Shown one piece after another: positions 19,497 through 26,904 of a stretch of 64,000 nt of DNA (position 1 is its first letter; every line of letters begins with the position of its first letter). The stretch spans positions 1 to 64,000 of the forward strand of contig JAZAHA010000062.1 in NCBI GenBank assembly GCA_036231565.1, given 5' to 3'. The notes below the pieces were generated by a model. It ran no database searches. It worked only from the letters and a program-made list of their open reading frames with translations, and was not told the origin of the DNA. The position numbers were made by a program, and so were the translations under genes. The DNA is from Maricaulis sp036231565. Its GTDB lineage: Bacteria > Pseudomonadota > Alphaproteobacteria > Caulobacterales > Maricaulaceae.

Positions 19497-19943
19497 ATGT
19501 TCTTGTGCCGTCTTGCCTTTTTCAGTCGCCGCAATTGGTATTTCGATACGCCGGACGAGAATAACGGTGTGCTTCGCTCGATCCTGACGGCCGGCTTGCG
19601 GAACAATCCCAGGCGTGGCCTGAGCGGCGTGCTCGTGGTCGATGGAACCCTGTTCGTCCAGATTCTCGAAGGCCCCCGGGGCATGCTGTCGAACACTTTC
19701 TGCCGGATCCAGAATGACAGCCGCCATGGCGGCCTCGTCCTGGCGGGATTCGAGGAGGTCCCGGAACGCCTGTTTCCCGATTGGAACGTGGTCGTCCGGG
19801 ATGCGCCGAAGACCCGGCGCCGCTTGCCCTGGATACCTGAACCGGAGTCGGCGACCTTCGAGACGCTGGTGCACAATGCCCACCGGCTCCTGAAATCCGG
19901 TTCAGAGTTCCGGCGTATAACTGTCGAGCGAGAAGTGCCCTGA
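19497..19943 (+). CDS. BLUF-domain protein lacking the photoactive tyrosine
   Basis: A 148-residue protein consisting of a BLUF domain (residues 1-95) and a short C-terminal tail. Family features present: RLAFFSRRN (strand 1), ILTAGLRNNPRRGLSGVLVVDG with the flavin-contacting Asn pair, LFVQILEGP with the conserved Gln, and FCRIQNDSRHGGLVLAGF. At the place where photoactive BLUF proteins have Tyr (Y-x-S, e.g. Tyr21 of AppA) this protein has Phe (F-F-S). Loss of that Tyr abolishes the normal photocycle in studied BLUF proteins, so it is probably light-blind or unusual. The start has AGGGGG five bases upstream. A CtrA box precedes it and an XRE regulator follows. Confidence 0.8.
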   Translation: MFLCRLAFFSRRNWYFDTPDENNGVLRSILTAGLRNNPRRGLSGVLVVDGTLFVQILEGPRGMLSNTFCRIQNDSRHGGLVLAGFEEVPERLFPDWNVVVRDAPKTRRRLPWIPEPESATFETLVHNAHRLLKSGSEFRRITVEREVP

Positions 19944-20026
19944 TAGTAAAATACTTCTGGCTTGGCGCAGCCGGATGCGCTTGGTAGCTTCGCATAAAGA
20001 CATACAAAAACTGCGGTTACTGGGTA

Positions 20027-20635
20027 ATGGATTGGTCGCGTAAAATCAGAGAGTTACGTTTTCTGGAAAACCTCAAACAGGACGCGTTGGCACAACAGCT
20101 GGGGGTCAGCCAGGCCAGCGTGTCGCAATGGGAGCGAAGCGTTGCCCAGCCTCCGGCTCACATCAAGGCCAAGCTGAGGCGCCGCCTCCTGGTCTCGCCC
20201 GGCGAGCGGCTGAACGCCGCCGTGCGCACCAGTGTTGTCGAGAGCCCCAATCTGTGTGGCCTGCTGGCCATGCGTGATGGCGAAGTGGTTGTCGAACTGC
20301 TCAGCCATGACAGTTACCGCCTGTTTCCGCTTCTCACCCCGGCCGACCTGGGCAAGCCCCTGCGTGGAAAGCTGGGCCGGGATATCGATCGCATGCTTGA
20401 CCGGCTGGTCGGCGAAGGGGCGTTCAGTGGTCGTGTCCAGTACGCCAAGCTGGCCGTGACTGCGCACCGCAACGGGTTGTCGGCAGCCGGCATCGCGACG
20501 GTGACACCTGTGTGCAGCCAGGGTGATGCCTGCGTGCTGCGATGCGAGGTCCGGCTTCTGGCCCCCGGTGAGCCCGTCCCGAAGCTGGAGCAGATCACGC
20601 ATTTTTCATGGGATGAGGGCGACGCGGACGCCTGA
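20027..20635 (+). CDS. XRE-family transcriptional regulator with a C-terminal sensor-like domain
   Basis: A 202-residue protein. Residues 5-40 form a Cro/C1-type helix-turn-helix (LKQDALAQQLGVSQASVSQWERS). The remainder (about residues 60-190) has alternating strand and helix sequence reminiscent of a PAS-like sensory fold (LLAMRDGEVVVELLSHDSYRLF), with several Cys at VCSQGDACVLRC; no ligand can be named. It follows the BLUF gene after an 83-bp AT-rich gap. Regulation of, or by, the BLUF protein is only suggested by proximity. The four-copy hairpin array starts just after its stop. Confidence 0.75.
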   Translation: MDWSRKIRELRFLENLKQDALAQQLGVSQASVSQWERSVAQPPAHIKAKLRRRLLVSPGERLNAAVRTSVVESPNLCGLLAMRDGEVVVELLSHDSYRLFPLLTPADLGKPLRGKLGRDIDRMLDRLVGEGAFSGRVQYAKLAVTAHRNGLSAAGIATVTPVCSQGDACVLRCEVRLLAPGEPVPKLEQITHFSWDEGDADA

Positions 20636-20647
20636 AGCGTTTTCGCC

Positions 20648-20872
20648 GCATTTTCGAACCGCAAAACCGGTCCCCACTTTTGCTGAAAATGCCGGTCCCT
20701 GGCTGTCGCATTTCCGAACCGCAAAACCGGTCCCCACTTTTGCTGAAAATGCAGATCCCTGGCTGTCGCATTTTCGAACCGCAAAACCGGTCCCCACTTT
20801 TGCTGAAAATGCCGGTCCCTGGCTGTCGCATTTTCGAACCGCAAAACCGGTCCCCACTTTTGCTGAAAATGC
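20648..20872 (+). repeat. Four tandem 60-bp units, each an AACCGGT hairpin plus 15-bp linker
   Basis: The 45-bp hairpins are at 20648-20692, 20708-20752, 20768-20812 and 20828-20872. Each reads arm GCATTTTC, GAACCG, CAA, AACCGGTCCCCACTT, TTG, CT, arm GAAAATGC. Linkers read CGGTCCCTGGCTGTC with two or three changes in the middle one. Copy 2 has one arm mismatch. The array ends 32 bp before the next start codon, so it forms the leader or promoter region of the SRPBCC gene. Confidence 0.9.
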
Positions 20873-20904
20873 TCTAATCTGCCCTGTAAAACGGGGAGGA
20901 CAGG

Positions 20905-21465
20905 ATGATGTCTTTGCTTGCGACGCTTGCCGTCGGCCTTGCGGCCGTCCAGGAGCCGGCTGAGGTGCAGGCCTTCGAGCCGCAGGGGTTTGTAACGTCG
21001 GTCACGGTCGAGATCGGTGCGCCTGTCGCCGAAGTGTTCGACGCGGCGACGGGCAATGTGACCGGCTGGTGGGATCACAGTTTCTCTGAAAATCCGGCCG
21101 AAATGGTCATCGAGCCGCGCTTTGACGGCCGCTTCTATGAGCGTTTTGAGGCCGGCAGCGAGAATGGCAGCCTGCATGCACGGGTGATTTTCGTGAATGC
21201 GCCGAACCAGCTGCGCCTGCACGGTCCGCTGGGGCTCTCCGGCCGGGCCGTGGACCTCGTCTCGTCCTGGCAACTGGAAGAGGCCGCAGAGGGCGATGCG
21301 ACGCAGTTCACGGTCGAGCTGCACATGAGCGGCGAGATCGATGCGGAGCTTGCGGGTGTTGTCCGCGATGTGTGGCAGCACTTCATCGGGACACGGCTGA
21401 AACCCTATGTCGAGGCGGGCTGCCATCTGGCCCCCGAAGCGCCTTGTGAGGCCTTTGTCCGATAG
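20905..21465 (+). CDS. Secreted SRPBCC/START-like protein (AHSA1 type)
   Basis: A 186-residue protein with an N-terminal signal sequence (MSLLATLAVGLAAVQ) and a START/Bet v1-like domain: VTSVTVEIGAPVAEVFDAATG, then FDGRFYERFEAG, RLHGPLGLSG, SWQLEE and a long C-terminal helix DVWQHFIGTRLKPYVEAG. Such domains form a hydrophobic ligand cavity; the ligand is unknown. The start ATG 20905 (a second Met follows) has GGGGAGGACAGG upstream. The expression region is the four-fold hairpin array, an odd promoter environment. Confidence 0.78.
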   Translation: MMSLLATLAVGLAAVQEPAEVQAFEPQGFVTSVTVEIGAPVAEVFDAATGNVTGWWDHSFSENPAEMVIEPRFDGRFYERFEAGSENGSLHARVIFVNAPNQLRLHGPLGLSGRAVDLVSSWQLEEAAEGDATQFTVELHMSGEIDAELAGVVRDVWQHFIGTRLKPYVEAGCHLAPEAPCEAFVR

Positions 21466-21507
21466 TCGGGGTTGGCGCGGCCGGGCGCGGGACCTATTTC
21501 CTCCGGT

Positions 21508-22143
21508 ATGAGCAAAACACGGACACTTCCGGACGAACTGCCGCTCTTTCCGCTGGGCGGTACGATCCTGCTGCCTGGCGAACGGCTGCCGCTCAACGTG
21601 TTCGAGCCCCGCTACCTCAACATGCTGGACGATGTGCGTGCCGGCGAGGGGTTCATCGGTATCATCCAGGTGCGTCCCGGCGGGGCGCCGGATCGTCCGG
21701 CCCTGGCTAGCGTGGGCACGGCGGGCCGCCTCGATCATTTCGAGGAGACGGATGACGGCCGCTACCTGATTGCCCTGACCGGTGTGTGCCGTTTCGTGTT
21801 GACCGGCGAGGTGGACGCGCAGAAGCCCTATCGCGTGGCGCGGGCGAATTACGGTCCTTTCTTCATGGACATCGAGCCGCGGCGCGAGGTGGAGGCTGAT
21901 CGCACCCGCCTCATCCGCATGCTGCAGGCCTGGTTCCGGAGCGAACATGTAGCAGCGGACTGGGAAAGCGTCGCCGAAGCCCCGCTTGTTACCGTGGTCG
22001 ACCAGTTGTCGATGTCGGCGCCCTTCGGGGCGCTGGACCGGCAGCGCCTGCTCGAGGCTGCCGACAGTACGGCACGGCTGGGCGAGATGGAGGCGATCCT
22101 GGCCGAGCGGCTGGCCGGAGATGCCGGCGGGCCGGTGCAATAG
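21508..22143 (+). CDS. LON substrate-binding domain protein
   Basis: A 211-residue protein made only of the N-terminal substrate-binding domain of Lon protease: LPLFPLGGTILLPGERLPLNVFEPRYLNMLDD, then GFIGIIQVRP, GTAGRLDHFEETDDGRYLIALTGVCRF and a helical C-terminal half. It has no AAA+ or protease domain, so it is a stand-alone LON-domain protein of unknown role, common in alphaproteobacteria. The start ATG 21508 places the first strand at the usual distance. A decayed hairpin element follows the stop. Confidence 0.88.
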   Translation: MSKTRTLPDELPLFPLGGTILLPGERLPLNVFEPRYLNMLDDVRAGEGFIGIIQVRPGGAPDRPALASVGTAGRLDHFEETDDGRYLIALTGVCRFVLTGEVDAQKPYRVARANYGPFFMDIEPRREVEADRTRLIRMLQAWFRSEHVAADWESVAEAPLVTVVDQLSMSAPFGALDRQRLLEAADSTARLGEMEAILAERLAGDAGGPVQ

Positions 22144-22154
22144 GGGGCGTTACC

Positions 22155-22200
22155 AGAGCCTGATCAGGTCAAGAGGAAACCGGTTCAGCGGTTCTGCTCT
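22155..22200 (-). repeat. Degenerate AACCGGT hairpin element
   Basis: On the minus strand it reads AGAGC-A, GAACCG, CTG, AACCGGTTTCCTCTT, GAC, CT, ..., GCTCT. The inner triplet pair is broken and the 3' arm has extra bases, so this is a decayed copy. It overlaps the end of the gene at 22199. Confidence 0.55.
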
Positions 22201-22573
22201 AGCCTTTCAGCCAGGCGCGGGCGGCCGCCTTGGAGGTGAACCAGGCGGCGGTGTCGCCCAGGCGTTCATGCGCTTCAACAAATTTCTGGATCGTTTCGAC
22301 CTGGTCCGGCCGCACGACATAGGCTGTCTGATAGCCCCGCTGGATGCGTGCGATAAAGCGCATCCGTTCCTCCCACTCGAAGGATGACAGGCTGAAAACA
22401 GCGCCGCGGACGTCATTGAGGATAAGGCGCGAGTCGATTCGGCTGGTCAGGGTGGCGAAAACCCGCGCCGGGGCCTCTTCCGATCCCCGGCTGCGTTCGC
22501 CGTCGGTGTAGAGTTCGATAATGCCGTCATTCAGCGTCAGCGAGAACCCTTCCATGGAGTAGTTGGCCGTCAC
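22199..22573 (-). CDS. Hypothetical STAS/SpoIIAA-like protein
   Basis: A 124-residue protein with start GTG 22573 preceded by GAGGG at six bases; ATG 22555 is an internal alternative. The pattern of strands and helices (FSLTLNDGIIELYTDG, SRLILNDVRGAVFSLSSFEW, TAYVVRPDQVETIQKFVEA, then AWFTSKAAARAWL) resembles SpoIIAA/SEC14-like single-domain proteins of proteobacteria. The ATGA-type neighbours of a partner switch are absent. Its function is unknown. It runs convergent with the LON-domain gene. Confidence 0.6.
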   Translation of the reverse strand: MTANYSMEGFSLTLNDGIIELYTDGERSRGSEEAPARVFATLTSRIDSRLILNDVRGAVFSLSSFEWEERMRFIARIQRGYQTAYVVRPDQVETIQKFVEAHERLGDTAAWFTSKAAARAWLKG

Positions 22574-22823
22574 GATACCCTCTTCGTCTGCTGCGCTCGC
22601 GCGGTGCGCGGTGCCGCATCGTCCGGTTTCAGCAATGCCGGACACGAAGCCCGGACCGGCGCGAAATCGGGAGAGAGAAGAAGGCCTCGTTGAAACAAGA
22701 TTGCGGCATATCCCCCTCGATCGCGCGTTGTTGTTGCAAGAGCGGGGCGTTTTAATGACAATCTTGCCGAGAATGTGGCAAAATCGAAATGCTCTCGCGT
22801 CGCGCGGACATGGCGGCCATGCG

Positions 22824-23288
22824 TCAAAGCGGGTCCGGCGACTCCGGACGGAGCTTCAGACACGCACAGTGGCGCATCTCGGTTTCGCACAGCTGGTCGA
22901 GCCAAGCGTCCAGCGCGGCCGACAGGATACGTTGCTGGGACCGGCCTGTCTGCACCGAAACGGTCCGCAGCCGCCGTTTCTGTTCCGCCGTAAGCCGCAC
23001 TTCGGCGCGGCCGGGACGGGCGAGACCGGCATGCGGGTCCTCCGCAAGACCCGGCAGATCGCCGCCGGCGCAGCAGACCGGCGGCAAGTCGCCGGTCTCG
23101 TCGGCAGGCTTGCGGACGAAGAGCGGCCGGTCGCTGCGGCGTTCGACATCGCGCCGCTCGTCGGGCACCGGAAGGGGCTGGGCCGGCCGGTCGACATAGC
23201 TGGCGCCGGCAAAGCCGGAGGGGATGGCCGGCACGGCCTCGCCCTTGCGGGCAAGCAGTCCGGCGTGAAGGCTGGCATATTTTCTCAT
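22824..23288 (-). CDS. Small partner of the ParA-like ATPase, with a C-terminal ribbon-helix-helix-like segment
   Basis: A 154-residue protein. The N-terminal 90 residues are Pro/Arg/Asp-rich and look disordered. Residues about 97-136 (EVRLTAEQKRRLRTVSVQTGRSQQRILSAALDAWLDQL) have the strand-helix-helix pattern of RHH DNA-binding proteins. It starts 15 bp after the ParA-like gene on the same strand, so they are an operon. By analogy with ParA partners it may tether or stimulate the ATPase; that role is inference. A Cys cluster (PPVCCAGG) is present. Confidence 0.6.
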   Translation of the reverse strand: MRKYASLHAGLLARKGEAVPAIPSGFAGASYVDRPAQPLPVPDERRDVERRSDRPLFVRKPADETGDLPPVCCAGGDLPGLAEDPHAGLARPGRAEVRLTAEQKRRLRTVSVQTGRSQQRILSAALDAWLDQLCETEMRHCACLKLRPESPDPL

Positions 23289-23303
23289 CGACCGTCTCCG
23301 TCC

Positions 23304-24278
23304 TCAGGCCAGGTGGCGGCGCCCGAAGGGCAGGTGAGCGCGGCGGCGATCGGCCTGGCCCTTCGGCGGCCCCTGATCGCTCCTGCGGCGCTCCACCCCG
23401 TCCCAGTTCGAGTTCGAGGCTTCCGCGGCGGCGGGGGGCGCGGTGTGCGGTGGCGGCCGGCTGCCGGTCCCGAAGCGCGGCGGCAGGGCATAGCCCGGCC
23501 GGTCCTCCAGCGCGACGTCCTCCTCGCCATCGTCCAGACCGGCCATGCCGGCGCGGGCGGGAGTGAGGATGTCCTGTTCGAAGGTCTGGCGCGGTGCCCG
23601 GTCGAGCATCGCCATCGAGTCGCCGCGCAGGCGGAACAGGCGGTCCTCGAAATAGGCCCACAGATTGGCGACTTCCTGGGCCGAGCGGCCGGTCTCGTTG
23701 ACCTCGCCCACCGTGCGCCCGTCAATCATCGAGGCGGCGAAATCGACCCGGTGGTGCAGCGTGACCGGGGCGACGGTGCCGTGCTGGGAGAGGGCGACGG
23801 CGGTCTCGCCGGTGATCCGCGCCCGCGCCGTGGCGGAATTGACCACGAAGACCAGCGGCTTGCCCTGCATCTGCACGATATCCACCGTCGGACCGACGGC
23901 GCGCAGATCGTGCGGGCTGGGCCGTGTCGGGATCACGACCAGATCGGCATGGGTGATCACTTCGGCGATGGTGGAGGTGACCGCCGGCGGCGTGTCGATC
24001 ACGATCAGCCGGTAGCCGGCGCGCTCGAGAAAATCGATATCGCGGCCCAGATCCGGCACCGAGACCTGGGCGAAGGCCGGCGTCTCGCTGGCCCGCGCAT
24101 TCCACCATTTCGCCATCGAGCCCTGCGGGTCGGTGTCGATCAGCGCGACCGGACCGGCGCCGCAGCGCTCGGCCTCGACGGCCATGTGGGCCGACACGGT
24201 GGTCTTGCCGGACCCGCCCTTCTGCGAGGCAAACACGACGACCTGGGCGGTACGCCGGCGCGGTTTTCCTTCGGACAT
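23304..24278 (-). CDS. ParA-family ATPase
   Basis: A 324-residue ATPase with the deviant Walker A motif ASQKGGSGKTTVSAHMA at residues 17-33, Walker A' ALIDTDPQGSMAKWW and Walker B LIVIDTPPA, as in ParA/MipZ/Soj proteins. After residue ~230 there is a long low-complexity Pro/Arg-rich tail, absent from chromosomal ParA. No parB or parS site is near and the gene is not by gid genes, so it is probably an orphan ParA that positions some other cargo, as PpfA- or TadZ-like proteins do. The cargo is unknown. The partner gene follows at 15 bp. Confidence 0.82.
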   Translation of the reverse strand: MSEGKPRRRTAQVVVFASQKGGSGKTTVSAHMAVEAERCGAGPVALIDTDPQGSMAKWWNARASETPAFAQVSVPDLGRDIDFLERAGYRLIVIDTPPAVTSTIAEVITHADLVVIPTRPSPHDLRAVGPTVDIVQMQGKPLVFVVNSATARARITGETAVALSQHGTVAPVTLHHRVDFAASMIDGRTVGEVNETGRSAQEVANLWAYFEDRLFRLRGDSMAMLDRAPRQTFEQDILTPARAGMAGLDDGEEDVALEDRPGYALPPRFGTGSRPPPHTAPPAAAEASNSNWDGVERRRSDQGPPKGQADRRRAHLPFGRRHLA

Positions 24279-24502
24279 CGCTCACCTCTCAACCCGTCCG
24301 TCCCGGACGGTCCCTCTGGTGCATCCGCGATCGATGAAAGCAGCGATGTGTTGCGGCCCGGTTCAGTGCGGCACCCGGATTTGAGGCGAATTTTCGCCGT
24401 ATTGTCGCAGTTTGCTGCGATGCACGTGCTGCAGGCCGCGCGGGAACGCTTTTCTGCGTCCGCACGTTGCAAGCGCAGGATCAATCAGAAGGGACGCATG
24501 TC

Positions 24503-24688
24503 ATGGCACAAGAACAGACCGTCACCGGTGGCGATATCTTCCGCATCATCGCCGCCATCCTCCTGCCGCCCCTGGGCGTCTTCCTGCAGGTGGGTATCGG
24601 CGCCCAGTTCTGGATCAACATCATCCTGACCATTCTGGGCTATATCCCGGGTATTGTGCACGCTGTGTGGATTATTGCCCGCCGTTGA
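24503..24688 (+). CDS. PMP3/YqaE family membrane protein
   Basis: A 61-residue protein with two transmembrane helices, IFRIIAAILLPPLGVFLQVGIG and INIILTILGYIPGIVHAVWIIA, the diagnostic Pmp3/YqaE signature. These proteins influence membrane potential and salt tolerance and are often stress-induced. The start ATG 24503 follows AGAAGGGACG. A hairpin element begins inside the stop codon. Confidence 0.9.
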   Translation: MAQEQTVTGGDIFRIIAAILLPPLGVFLQVGIGAQFWINIILTILGYIPGIVHAVWIIARR

Positions 24689-24733
24689 CCTGTCCAGCGG
24701 AAGTGGGCACCGGTTCCGCGGTTCGGACAGGTC
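24687..24733 (-). repeat. AACCGGT hairpin element (stem GACCTGTCC/GGACAGGTC)
   Basis: On the minus strand: arm GACCTGTCC, GAACCG, CGG, AACCGGTGCCCACTT, CCG, CT, arm GGACAGGTC. Both the outer stem (9 bp) and inner triplet pair are perfect, and both differ from the copies at 15036 and 20648. Confidence 0.75.
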
Positions 24734-24781
24734 GACTACTAAAAACCCGTGACGCACTCGGTATTCCGGCGAGGTAACTGG

Positions 24782-25144
24782 ATGGCGAAACTCCCCGTCT
24801 CGCGGGCGGATGAGAAGGCGCGGATCGAGCGGCTGGCACGCTGGCTCGATGCGCGCTTTGTCATTCCCGGCACCGGCATCCGTTTCGGACTGGACAGCCT
24901 GATCGGCCTCGTGCCGGGCGTGGGCGATCTCGCCATGTTCGCCCCGGCGGTCTGGATCATCGCCCGCGCCGTGGCGCTGGGCGCGCCGGCGCATCTCATT
25001 GTCCGCATGGCGATCAATACCGGGCTCGACCTGGTGATCGGCGCCATCCCCGTGCTGGGCGACCTGTTCGATCTGGGCTTCAAGGCCAATCTCAGAAATG
25101 CCCGCCTGCTCTCGCGCTGGCTGGATCGCACCGGGGATGGCTAG
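24782..25144 (+). CDS. DUF4112 membrane protein
   Basis: A 120-residue protein of the DUF4112 family: ARWLDARFVIPGTGIRFGLDSLIGLVPGVGDL, two hydrophobic segments around residues 45-95, and DLVIGAIPVLGDLFDLGFKANLRNARLL. Family members are small membrane proteins of unknown function. The start ATG 24782 was chosen over 24749 because it begins at the conserved domain edge. Confidence 0.85.
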   Translation: MAKLPVSRADEKARIERLARWLDARFVIPGTGIRFGLDSLIGLVPGVGDLAMFAPAVWIIARAVALGAPAHLIVRMAINTGLDLVIGAIPVLGDLFDLGFKANLRNARLLSRWLDRTGDG

Positions 25145-25197
25145 CCACACGGCCGCCGGCTGCCTACATCCCCGTCACGGCCAACGGGGAGACAGCC

Positions 25198-25713
25198 ATG
25201 ATATCGCCGGACCATGTGCGCCTGATGGCGCAATACAATCGCTGGCAGAACCGCTCGCTCTACGGCGCCGCCAACACGCTGGACGAGGCGGCGCGGCGGG
25301 CCGATCGCGGCGCCTTTTTCAAATCCATCCACACCACGCTGGCGCATATCCTCTGGGGCGACGAGGCCTGGATGTCCCGCCTGGCCGGCCGGCCCTTCCC
25401 GGACGGGAAAGGCCTGGAAGCCGATTTCCTGGAAACCCGCGACTGGGAGACGCTGAACCGCGAACGCACGGCCTTCGACGCCTGGCTGATCGACTGGGCG
25501 GCCAACCTCACCGCGGCGGATATCGAGCCCGACCTGCACTGGACGTCCTCGACCGGCAAGGGCCGCTTCGTCACCCCGCGCTGAGTCTGCCTCACCCACC
25601 TCTTCAACCACCAGACCCACCACCGCGGCCAGGTCCACGCCATGCTCACCGCCGCCGGCGCCAGGCCCGAGGACACGGATATTCCTTTTATGCCGGATGC
25701 GCCGTGGAGGTGA
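25198..25713 (+). pseudogene. DinB-family protein interrupted by an in-frame TGA
   Basis: Translation from ATG 25198 gives a normal DinB start (SPDHVRLMAQYNRWQNRSLYGAA, SIHTTLAHILWGDEAWM with the first metal His) up to residue 128, where TGA 25582-25584 stops it. The same frame then continues for 42 codons with the family's C-terminal block LTHLFNHQTHHRGQVHAML carrying the other metal His residues, ending at TGA 25711-25713. The rest of the frame is intact and the total length (about 172 codons) is normal. A Trp codon commonly stands near this place, so a single TGG to TGA change would explain it. The truncated product would lack the metal site. Confidence 0.85.
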
Positions 25714-25734
25714 GGGAGGGGTTCTTCCAACGCT

Positions 25735-25960
25735 CCACTTCCCCCGGAATAAATCCGGGGAAAACGTCTCTCTCTTTCTTCCCCACATCGTGGGGAAGTG
25801 GGCCGCGGCGTCAGCCGCGGGTCGAAGGGGCCGGCGCGGAGCGCCGGGAGGCGGTGGAGCTTGTCTCAAACACACCGCCGCTGACGCGGCGCCCCTCCGT
25901 CTCGCCGCTTTGCGGCGCTCCACCTCCCCATGGAATGGGGAGGAAACAGCACGAAGCCCT
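25735..25960. repeat. Cluster of palindromic intergenic repeats
   Basis: Several hairpins lie in series: CCCCCGGA...TCCGGGG at 25741, CTTCCCCAC...GTGGGGAAG at 25778, CCGCGGC...GCCGCGG, GCCGCT-TTGC-GGCG and CTCCCCAT...ATGGGGAG at 25926. No ORF is credible. Together with the next two elements it fills the 760-bp gap between the DinB pseudogene and vsr. Confidence 0.6.
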
Positions 25961-26152
25961 CCACGCGCTTGCGCGCTGCCGCGCTCCGCGGCGCTGCGCA
26001 CCGCCCCCTCAGTCCGCTCCGCGGACAGCTCCCCCGCAAGCGGGGCGAGCCCCTGGACCTGAGGGGCGGCCGCGAAACGCAGGCCTGGCCTTGAGCCGGG
26101 TATCCATGCGGGATGACAAGGGAGGCTGTTGAAGCGCTCAACCACACCCAAA

Positions 26153-26306
26153 CACCGTCATCCTGACGAAAGTCAGGACCCAGATCGCAAAGGGAGACCT
26201 CGGCGAGGCGGGCGCAAACGCGCGCTCTCCACCACGCGGGACAAGCGCGAGCTCGCGCCCACCCGGCCCTACGAACTGGGTCCTGACTTTCGTCAGGATG
26301 ACGGTG
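26153..26306. mobile_element. 154-bp MITE-like element with 31-bp perfect terminal inverted repeats
   Basis: The arms 26153-26183 and 26276-26306 are exact reverse complements (31/31). Each arm starts CACCGTCATCCTGACGAAAG and itself contains a small hairpin (CCTGACGAAAGTCAGG). The 92-bp interior has no ORF. No target-site duplication was found. Related ends are at 55994-56100, 56877-56982 and 63734-63840. Confidence 0.7.
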
Positions 26307-26371
26307 GAAGTTGGGGTGTTGGCGTCCAAAAGCCAGCAAGCGGGAGACGGTGAATGTTGCGGCATCAGCAC

Positions 26372-26430
26372 CCCCTCTCCCCCACCGGGGAGAGGGCAGG
26401 GTGAGGGGCGGCCGCGCAGCGGCCAGTCAA
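26372..26430. repeat. Two-hairpin intergenic repeat
   Basis: CCCTCTCCCCC/GGGGAGAGGG is followed by CAGGGTGAGGGG and a GGCCGC-GCA-GCGGCC stem. It ends about 45 bp before the vsr stop codon. Confidence 0.6.
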
Positions 26431-26472
26431 GGACTGCTCATAAGCCCGGCTCTGCCGCATCCGGCATGCGGG

Positions 26473-26904
26473 TTATGGGTGGGGAGTGGAGTTTGCCTCA
26501 AGGAAGGCTTCGAGCCGCTCCGCAAGATCGTCGCGTCTGGTTTCGCATTCCCATATGACCATTACCGACCAGCCCAGCGCTTCCAGCGCCTCAATGTTTG
26601 ACGCATCTCGTTCGACGTTGCGTTGAAGCTTGGGCAGCCAGTACGAGGTGTTTGTCTTTGGCGGATGGCCATCCAGACATGCCGGATCGGCGTGCTGATG
26701 CCAGTAGCATCCATGGACGAAGATCACTTTTCGCCGTGGTCCGAACACAAGATCGGGCTTTCCAGGCAGATCCTTGCGGTGCAGGCGGAAGCGGTAGCCT
26801 AGCCGGTGCACCAGCGACCGGACTAGCATTTCCGGCTTCATGTCTTTTGACCGGATCGCAGCCATATTGGCACTGCGGCGTTCGGGGGAAAGCTTGTCGG
26901 TCAC
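26473..26904 (-). CDS. vsr: Very short patch repair endonuclease
   Basis: A 143-residue Vsr endonuclease that nicks next to T:G mismatches formed when 5-methylcytosine deaminates. Marks: RSANMAAIRSKDMKPEMLVRSLVHRLGYRFRLH, the catalytic LPGKPDLVFGPRRKVIFVHGC, WHQHADPACLDG with zinc ligands and the C-terminal VMVIWECE. The start GTG overlaps the stop of the restriction gene (GTGA, 26901-26904), so it is translated with it. This pairing with a C5-methyltransferase is functional sense: Vsr repairs damage caused by the companion methylase. Confidence 0.95.
   Translation of the reverse strand: MTDKLSPERRSANMAAIRSKDMKPEMLVRSLVHRLGYRFRLHRKDLPGKPDLVFGPRRKVIFVHGCYWHQHADPACLDGHPPKTNTSYWLPKLQRNVERDASNIEALEALGWSVMVIWECETRRDDLAERLEAFLEANSTPHP

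Noticed and set aside
20648..20872. Possible CRISPR array (four regular repeats)
   Set aside because: The linkers between repeats are nearly identical and 15 bp long, not unique spacers; no cas genes are present.
26129..26353. Short plus-strand ORF in the DinB-vsr gap
   Set aside because: It is made wholly of the 154-bp inverted-repeat element.
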